DNA from: Candidatus Hydrogenedentota bacterium
GTDB taxonomy: Bacteria; Hydrogenedentota; Hydrogenedentia; Hydrogenedentiales; CAITNO01
Reading direction: 5' to 3'
DNA: 10,343 nucleotides
Assembly: GCA_903922535.1 (NCBI GenBank)
Contig: CAIXUF010001374.1
Span: 1 to 10,343 of the forward strand
The notes beneath the pieces are model-generated. The model did no database searches, was not told where the DNA came from, and saw only the letters and a program-made list of their open reading frames with translations. Each line of letters starts with the position of its first letter. Position 1 is the first letter of the stretch. This document shows, one piece after another, positions 7,101 to 10,343 of the stretch. The translations under genes and the position numbers were made by a program.

Positions 7101-7325
7101 CTGGATGCTGTTCGGACAGAGCAGATAGGTGGTCACCGCGTCGGGGCATTCGGCCGCGCGACGCTTCACCATATCCAGCGTGAGGTCGTCGCGCCAGAAC
7201 AGGTTGGTGCCGTCGTTGTTGACGAGCAACCGCCGGTTGGGGGATTCCCCGGCGAGCGCCGTCGGGGAAATGGCAAGTACGGGCAGACATGCCAACAGCA
7301 GCACGGAACGTCGTAGCATTCTCAT
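4152..7325 (-). CDS. Secreted two-part glycoside hydrolase: GHL10/TIM-barrel-like half fused to a GH141-like beta-helix
   Basis: A 1057-aa exported protein. ATG 7325 is chosen over the longer frame (from 7409) because AAAGG lies 7 nt upstream and a Sec signal peptide follows, with cleavage likely after ALA at residue 25. A second ATG at 7319 is possible. Residues of about 30-350 resemble glycosyl-hydrolase-like family 10 / DUF187-type TIM barrels, with DGIELDWMRFP at 187-197 and many aromatic and acidic strand ends. Residues of about 370-470 look like a beta-sandwich linker. IHVSPEGSDRNPGT (482-495, DUF1565-like) opens a right-handed parallel beta-helix that includes LFVNGKRAQRAR (595-606). 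Late coils contain DGGAVYMLGNQPGTVIRGN (from 961), a pattern I associate with GH141 (fucosidase/xylanase). Both halves look complete, so this could be a two-activity enzyme; catalytic residues are not assigned. It heads the sialidase-sulfatase series. Confidence 0.82.
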   Translation of the reverse strand: MRMLRRSVLLLACLPVLAISPTALAGESPNRRLLVNNDGTNLFWRDDLTLDMVKRRAAECPDAVTTYLLCPNSIQKMMYPSDLEEMSQRGALPDLVKAGEDPFGLFLTELKIRKMEVFITYRMNEVDNVDKKDPDLSQFWRDHTEWRVEPGAPLDNGMAQCLDYSHNEVQDRAVAQICELLEKYRPDGIELDWMRFPRHMSGDAEKVWTNRGMLSDVVAAIKLKADELSERLGRPVRVAVRIPSSLAGCRALGVDLADWTQRKLVDFVTAAPFLASDFSMPIEEMRAAMGDAKVPIYGCIEFGYSGKPHTEATLHAAALGLYDSGADGIYLFNFPCWRETQEAPPWSWAPQLKDPALLTCNALEFPLINGTNRVPNIDLPAPLPITLQPGESKTLPLTLPKAAVSGLEKVMTAKLVFEPANGIKAKLNGEVPSAAAVHSCENTLELHNTGSGPVTVTEARLALELPAAPPTVFPDLPEEQCIHVSPEGSDRNPGTREKPVATLKGADDLCNKNGPDKKGDVCIWMHAGTYWLDYIPGMWQFAGNNRASHFYVRAWPGDKVTISNGHTVQGWQPDQNGRWRARLAKGDCQGQYCQLFVNGKRAQRARGPFPEGAELWGDRDHMDGVAGYRLPDETMASWGNPDAITFGYFNSWGHMTCGVSRFEKDGDGHLLAVMHQPTFYIGLHKEGVRIDLPAYMENALELLDEPGEWYFDEKERILHYMPREGEDMTTAQTVVPGEGIGFMLPRGLWFEGITFADMTHQSEDNNHMDVQANFTFDPTRVFERDGAIVTPHNEYLRSHGAFVLAYAEDCRLVRCTLTRFHGAGLDIHTGCRGTVVEGCTFEDIGGSAIQIGDVTARDHHPTDPKEIVRDNVVANCTIRNCGVEFEDSVGIFVGYANGTVISHNEIYDLPYSGMSVGWGWGEEDVDGGAYPIPYTYATPTPCGANRIEYNHIHNVMQKRYDGGAVYMLGNQPGTVIRGNHLHDNGPGNPGGIYLDEGSGYIEITGNVVHDCANPMNYNNAAQDRRATCFEHDNAFGPTPGDKDFPEDTAKHAGPEKR

Positions 7326-7415
7326 CTGAACACCTTTCCGGGGATACGCGCAGGACACTGCCGGCAAGGATACCGGTGCTCCCGGGCGGAACCCCAAGTC
7401 CCAATCCATGCTGGC

Positions 7416-7444
7416 AGTTTAACGGCAGCGTCATGGCGCGTCAA
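7416..7444 (-). promoter_or_regulatory. Candidate sigma70-type promoter for the beta-helix/sialidase/sulfatase series
   Basis: Minus-strand TTGACG (7444-7439; 5 of 6 to TTGACA) and TAAACT (7421-7416; 4 of 6 to TATAAT) are separated by an ideal 17 nt. Transcription from here would leave a leader of about 80 nt before ATG 7325. It is the best match I found upstream of this gene, but it is consensus-based only. Confidence 0.45.
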
Positions 7445-7756
7445 GGCGCGCACTGCGGCTGTGTCACGCCAGGTGCGGCGATCACAGGCATCGAAAGTGT
7501 CTTCCTTGTCCCTGTCAGGAATAGATCTCTTTAAGGCTCACGTTTCTTATGATGGAAACTCGAAAAGCTCGAATTGGACCGAAGGCCTGCGTGAAAGCAG
7601 CAAGCGTTTCCATGATGGTGATTGACTGGTTCGATACGATTATGAATCTACGGAATATTACGTTTGAAATATGCGCCATACTCACCCTGGGTGGCGCAAC
7701 CGTTTCCGGCTCAGTTGGCCGTCAGTGGTTCCCATAGGGTTAGAAAGGATTGGACC
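7445..7756. other. Long divergent intergenic spacer, no gene recognised
   Basis: About 310 bp remain between the candidate minus-strand promoter and the prepilin gene. The segment around 7520-7680 is clearly richer in A+T than the flanking genes, as expected for a regulatory region. I see a -10-like TATGAT at 7548-7553 without a good -35, and TTGACT at 7622-7627 without a well-spaced -10. There are two CTCGAA hexamers 3 nt apart near 7560-7572 and a small CACCC-T-GGGTG palindrome at 7683-7693. A 62-codon open frame (7549-7737) lacks a ribosome site and resembles nothing. No tRNA or known riboswitch could be folded by eye. The last 10-15 bases hold the prepilin ribosome site. Confidence 0.5.
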
Positions 7757-8770
7757 ATGAATTCCACAAAGAGACGTGGTTTCACGCTGATTGAACTGCT
7801 AGTCGTCATAGCGATCATCGGCATTTTGGCGGCAATACTCCTGCCGGCCCTAGCCCGCGCCCGCGAAGCGGCCCGGCGCGCGTCGTGCCAGAACAACCTG
7901 AAGCAGTGGGGCCTGGTGCTGAAAATGTACTCGAACGAGGCCAACGGCGCTTTTCCGCCGCTTCAGGTGGGTGTCTATCAGAAAGCTCCCTGGGATGACA
8001 ACGGCGCGTACCGGTTCTGCATTGATGCCGGGCCAAACACCTTCACCCTCTACCCGGAATACCTGACCGACCCCATGATAGCCTTCTGCCCGTCCAAGGC
8101 GGGACTCACCGAGGCCATCGCAAAGGGCAAACACAACGGCACATGGTGCTTTGGCTATGCCGCCAACGAGGGCGGAACCTGCGCCCGGGGCATTGATGAG
8201 AGCTACGGGTATCTGGGCTGGATGCTTGACAACGGCAAGGCGACACAGCCTGTCAGCAGTTTCGGGTTTTGGCCCCTGATGAGCCAACTGGGCGCAAACA
8301 CCACCGGCATTGACCAGCAGGCCCCGGCGCTGACGCAGTTTGGCCTGGTGATGGACCACCTCGTGTTGAGCGACATGCCCGCCACGATGGCCTACGCGAC
8401 GACGCAGAAGACGGGCCTGTTCCCGCCGGCGGACAAGGACGTGGACATCACCTCGCTGGATGGCGGCGCCTATGCGACCCAGGGTTTGGGCAACGGCGGC
8501 GGCACCAGGATTTACCGCCTGAAGGAGGGCATCGAGCGGTTCCTGATCACGGACATCAACAACCCCGGCTCGGCAAACATCGCCCAGAGTTCCACGCTGG
8601 TGATGTTCGACCAGATCGCGACGAAAGTGGAAAACTACAACCACATTCCGGGTGGCTCCAACGTGCTCTATATGGACGGTCACGTGGAATTCAAGAGGTA
8701 TGACCGGAACGGCGACCTGCCGACCAATGCTGCCATGGCCCAGATGATCGGCATTGTGACCTCCCTCTAA
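7757..8770 (+). CDS. Type II secretion/type IV prepilin-like protein, DUF1559 (H-X9-DG) family
   Basis: A 337-aa pseudopilin-like protein. The N-terminus has a basic leader, the prepilin peptidase site between Gly8 and Phe9 (RRGFTLIE), Glu13 at the +5 position of the mature protein, and a hydrophobic helix through about residue 30 ending in [20 protein letters not shown]. This N-terminus is typical of the large DUF1559 expansions in Planctomycetota, Lentisphaerota and Hydrogenedentota. The C-terminus carries the family's hallmark, here His296 then Asp-Gly at 307-308 in [12 protein letters not shown]; the spacing is ten residues rather than nine. The globular middle holds family-typical Gly/Asn-rich loops. 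ATG 7757 is chosen because GAAAGGA lies 7 nt upstream and the leader begins there, though the frame stays open back to 7664. No other secretion or pilus gene is adjacent, so it is an orphan here; its role is cell-surface or secretion related but unknown. Confidence 0.9.
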   Translation: MNSTKRRGFTLIELLVVIAIIGILAAILLPALARAREAARRASCQNNLKQWGLVLKMYSNEANGAFPPLQVGVYQKAPWDDNGAYRFCIDAGPNTFTLYPEYLTDPMIAFCPSKAGLTEAIAKGKHNGTWCFGYAANEGGTCARGIDESYGYLGWMLDNGKATQPVSSFGFWPLMSQLGANTTGIDQQAPALTQFGLVMDHLVLSDMPATMAYATTQKTGLFPPADKDVDITSLDGGAYATQGLGNGGGTRIYRLKEGIERFLITDINNPGSANIAQSSTLVMFDQIATKVENYNHIPGGSNVLYMDGHVEFKRYDRNGDLPTNAAMAQMIGIVTSL

Positions 8771-8821
8771 GCGCTTTGGGTCCGCGGGCGCGCGTATGCG
8801 CGCAGGCATTGTTCCTCAAAC

Positions 8822-8866
8822 GGCCGCCGGCATGGCTTGAGTCCCCATCCCGGCGGCCTGTTCTTT
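8822..8866 (+). terminator. Hairpin terminator after the prepilin gene
   Basis: GGCCGCCGG (8822-8830) pairs perfectly with CCGGCGGCC (8850-8858). Above a 1x1 mismatch the stem continues with ATGG (8832-8835) and CCAT (8845-8848), leaving a 9-nt loop. A T-rich tail (TGTTCTTT, 8859-8866) follows and CAAA precedes the stem. It lies 51 nt past the prepilin stop and 79 nt before the acyltransferase start, and would separate the two genes. The tail is interrupted by G and C, so efficiency is uncertain. A smaller GCGCGC-GTAT-GCGCGC hairpin precedes it at 8788-8803. Confidence 0.7.
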
Positions 8867-8910
8867 GTCCCGGGGCAGAAACCAGAATTTCACTTTTGGA
8901 GCGGCGGCTG

Positions 8911-8919
8911 TGCTACAGT
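8911..8919 (+). promoter_or_regulatory. Candidate extended -10 promoter element for plsC
   Basis: TGCTACAGT has the extended -10 TGn followed by TACAGT (4 of 6 to TATAAT), 25 nt before the acyltransferase start. No good -35 hexamer is found at 16-18 nt spacing. It is plausible because the gene follows a terminator and needs its own promoter, but the motif is weak. Confidence 0.3.
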
Positions 8920-8944
8920 AGGGCGGTCACTGGGAGTCAACTTC

Positions 8945-9703
8945 ATGCAGTTCACGCGAATGCTGTTACGACTAAATCTGATTATCCTGATGAGCATCGG
9001 GCTCGTCTTGCTGCGCTTTTTTGTCTGGCCGACAAGTTTCTTTTCCGAGCGCGCCGACCGGGTTTTGCGCCGCGTCCTGCTGCAAACGTGGAACCGCTGC
9101 TTTGCCCGCATCGCCGGCATCCGCGTCATTGCGGAAGGTCCCGTGCCCAAGCCGCCGTTCTTCCTCGTGGCAAACCATCTCAGCTACCTCGACATGCTCG
9201 TGCTCACGCATCAGACGGGCTGCATCTACGTGGCCCGCGGCGACGTGGAGCACTGGCCGGTCATCGGTTTCCTTTCCAAGTCGATGTACGTCATCTTCAT
9301 CGACCGCGAGAGCCGCCGCGACACGGTCCGCGTGAACCGGCTCATCAGCCACGCCATCGAGATGGGCGACGCGGTGGGGGTCTTCGCCGAAAGCCGCATC
9401 TCGCCGGGCAAGGATGTGGAACCCTTCAAGTCGGCCCTCATCGAACCGGCCGTGGCGGCCAAACTGCCGGTGCACTACGCGACACTGGGATACGAAACGC
9501 TTCCCGGAGACCTGCCCGCCAGCGAAGTCGCCGTCTGGTGGCGGCCCGAGAGCTTCCCCTACCACCTCCAGCGGCTGCTGCGCCAGCGGGGCCTCATTGC
9601 GCGGGTGCGCTTTGGCGACGAGCCCCTGCGCGGGGACGATCGCAAGGAACTGGCGCCGCGGCTCCATGCGGCCGTGCGGGCGAATTTCACGCCGGTCAAG
9701 TAG
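8945..9703 (+). CDS. plsC: PlsC-type lysophospholipid acyltransferase (1-acylglycerol-3-phosphate acyltransferase family)
   Basis: A 252-aa inner-membrane acyltransferase, likely adding the second acyl chain to lysophosphatidic acid in phospholipid synthesis. ATG 8945 is chosen over the longer frame from 8837 because GGGAG lies 8 nt upstream; the longer frame would also start inside the preceding terminator. Residues of about 7-28 form a membrane helix. The catalytic HX4D motif is NHLSYLD, with His78 and Asp83; block II is YVARGDVEHWPVIGF (95-109) and block III is FIDRES (118-123). Block IV, usually FPEGTR/S, reads FAESRIS (147-153), keeping Glu149 but losing Pro and Gly; PFKSALIEPA afterwards matches the family. 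The changed block IV means the acyl acceptor may not be lysophosphatidic acid; ornithine-lipid or other family members are alternatives. It converges on the purB remnant with a 21-bp gap and no clear shared terminator. Confidence 0.86.
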   Translation: MQFTRMLLRLNLIILMSIGLVLLRFFVWPTSFFSERADRVLRRVLLQTWNRCFARIAGIRVIAEGPVPKPPFFLVANHLSYLDMLVLTHQTGCIYVARGDVEHWPVIGFLSKSMYVIFIDRESRRDTVRVNRLISHAIEMGDAVGVFAESRISPGKDVEPFKSALIEPAVAAKLPVHYATLGYETLPGDLPASEVAVWWRPESFPYHLQRLLRQRGLIARVRFGDEPLRGDDRKELAPRLHAAVRANFTPVK

Positions 9704-9724
9704 CCGCCGGACTGGGAGTGCCCG

Positions 9725-10138
9725 TCAGACCCGCACGTCGGAGGCGATGCCGCCAAGTCGACCACGATGCCGCCCGATGACGGGGTCCACCTCGGCTTCG
9801 ATGAACTCGACAACCTGTTCGGGCGCGCGGCCGACAAACTCGCGCAGGTCGAGCACTTCGTCGATCTCGGCGCGGGTCATGCCTATCTCGGGGTCTTTGG
9901 CGAGCCGGTCCAGCAGGTCGTTGTCACCGCCCTCCTCCTTCACCTGCGCGGCGGCCGCATGCGAATGGGTGCGGATGGCCTCGTGCAGCGCCTGGCGGTC
10001 GCCGCCGCGGCGCACGCCGGCCATGATGATGTTCTCGGTGGCCATGAAGGGCAGTTCGGCCCAAAGGTGCTTTTCGATGACCTTGGGGTAGACCTTGGGC
10101 GCTTCCATGACATTGAGCCAGAGGTAGGGGGCGGTGAG
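9725..10138 (-). pseudogene. purB: Adenylosuccinate lyase C-terminal remnant (5' three-quarters missing)
   Basis: Adenylosuccinate lyase removes fumarate from SAICAR and adenylosuccinate in purine synthesis. Only its C-terminal domain is here: 137 residues containing VYPKVIEKHL, ELPFMATENIIMAGVRRGGDRQ and VKEEGGDNDLLDRL, closely like the long (human-type, about 480 aa) form. Homology begins at LTAPYLWLN, upstream of the first ATG (10108), so that ATG is not the real start. It stops at 10138, directly after an in-frame TGA (10141-10139). The catalytic signature loop (SSAMPYKRNP type) and most active-site residues would be upstream and are absent in every frame to the right edge. The remaining domain shows no internal stop or frameshift, so truncation looks recent. 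Insertion, deletion, recombination near the adjacent repeats/intron, or an assembly join could explain it. The remnant should not be enzymatic. Confidence 0.85.
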
Positions 10139-10159
10139 TCATGCACATATCCCTGTCAC

Positions 10160-10174
10160 TGCAAGAGACTTGCA
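10160..10174. repeat. Short inverted repeat TGCAAG-AGA-CTTGCA
   Basis: Perfect 6-bp arms with a 3-nt centre lie about 20 bp from the purB breakpoint. TTGCA recurs 9 bp further on (10179-10183) and TTGCC at 10186-10190. It could be an operator-like dyad or part of the repeat cluster beside the broken gene; no function can be assigned. Confidence 0.4.
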
Positions 10175-10205
10175 CTCCTTGCATCTTGCCGGCTTGTCCC
10201 GGCGC

Positions 10206-10241
10206 TGTCTCCATAACGTCCTTGTCGTCCATACCGTCCGT
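10206..10241. repeat. 9-bp tandem repeat array, four diverged units
   Basis: The 9-mers TGTCTCCAT, AACGTCCTT, GTCGTCCAT and ACCGTCCGT share a TCC core in register. This is the same period and core as the array at 2763-2798, although the units are more diverged. It lies between the apparent intron 3' end and the purB breakpoint. On the minus strand it reads GGA blocks spaced 9 nt apart. Confidence 0.65.
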
Positions 10242-10273
10242 GCCCTCGGACACGCCCCCTCCCCATTCCCTCA

Positions 10274-10343
10274 ATCGAGTAGGGGGAGGGGTTGCCCCTC
10301 TCCCCCTCTCACACCACCGGGCATACCTGCTCGGTACCACGGC
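10274..10343 (-). mobile_element. Probable group II intron 3' end (domains V-VI), partial
   Basis: Read on the minus strand from the right edge, this resembles the tail of a bacterial group II intron. First comes a domain V-like fold (10343 to about 10314): GCCG can pair with CGGT, and TACC with GGTA around a GAGCA loop, with unpaired TG on the 3' side as in the domain V bulge. A linker GTGTGAGA follows. Then a domain VI-like hairpin (10306-10282) has five G, an AG bulge, AGGGG, a CAA loop, CCCCT and five C. It ends CTACTCGAT, where the A of CTACTC would be the branch point and the intron would end at about 10274. The start of domain V and any reverse-transcriptase/maturase gene would be to the right, outside the window. 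This is pattern recognition without a covariance-model score. Confidence 0.55.

Noticed and set aside
6162..7316. 384-codon plus-strand open frame
   Set aside because: It is a shadow of the TIM-barrel half of the beta-helix gene; no ribosome site or recognisable motif.
7628..7648. tRNA T-loop-like GGTTCGATAC
   Set aside because: The flanking bases do not form a T stem and there is no acceptor, D or anticodon arm.
7549..7737. 62-codon open frame in the spacer before the prepilin
   Set aside because: No ribosome site, no recognisable motif, and base composition looks intergenic.
8788..8803. GCGCGC-GTAT-GCGCGC hairpin as the main prepilin terminator
   Set aside because: Alternating GC with no T-run after it; the longer hairpin at 8822-8858 with a T-rich tail is the better candidate.
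7850..8809. 319-codon minus-strand open frame opposite the prepilin
   Set aside because: The plus strand has a textbook prepilin N-terminus and ribosome site, and the minus product is unrecognisable.
9924..10340. 138-codon minus-strand open frame across the purB breakpoint
   Set aside because: It overlaps the purB remnant in another frame, runs through the tandem repeat and intron-like hairpin, and has no family resemblance.

Overview
The window is GC-rich bacterial DNA (roughly 60-65% G+C by eye) from a Gram-negative organism: it has an ADP-heptose (lipopolysaccharide) gene, Tat and Sec export signals and likely lipoproteins. A type II-style prepilin of the DUF1559 / H-X9-DG kind next to a sulfatase, a sialidase-fold protein and a very large beta-helix protein is the mix typical of Hydrogenedentota, Lentisphaerota, Planctomycetota and similar glycan degraders. 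Hydrogenedentota is my best guess. It rests on family content and gene style only; no rRNA or taxonomic marker search was possible.

Left block, minus strand, read from right to left. A 1057-residue secreted protein (7325-4152) joins a TIM-barrel glycosidase-like half to a right-handed beta-helix half resembling GH141. A five-Asp-box sialidase-fold lipoprotein (3965-2805) follows, then a Tat-exported S1 sulfatase (2647-1247), then hldE (1153 to beyond the left edge). All four point the same way with gaps of 186, 157 and 93 bp. The first three look like a locus for taking apart a sulfated, possibly sialylated or fucosylated, glycan outside the cytoplasm. hldE is a housekeeping envelope gene and probably has its own promoter.

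Centre, plus strand. After a 431-bp divergent spacer comes a 337-aa prepilin-like protein (7757-8770), a strong hairpin terminator, and a PlsC-type acyltransferase (8945-9703).

Right block, minus strand. Only the last 137 residues of an adenylosuccinate lyase (purB) remain. Its homology stops abruptly at about 10138 with an in-frame stop just upstream, so it is a remnant. Beyond it lie short repeats and, at the right edge, what looks like the 3' end (domains V/VI) of a group II intron entering from outside the window.

The intergenic DNA is the most unusual part. Two arrays of 9-bp tandem repeats (2763-2798 and 10206-10241) and a related inverted 9-bp-period element (4071-4145) share a TCC/GGA core. 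Two of the three begin only 6-7 nt after a stop codon on the transcribed strand. There is also a near-perfect palindrome (4021-4040) and an 11-bp inverted repeat bracketing the hldE leader. No CRISPR array, tRNA or rRNA is visible, and I see no convincing new defence or biosynthetic system.
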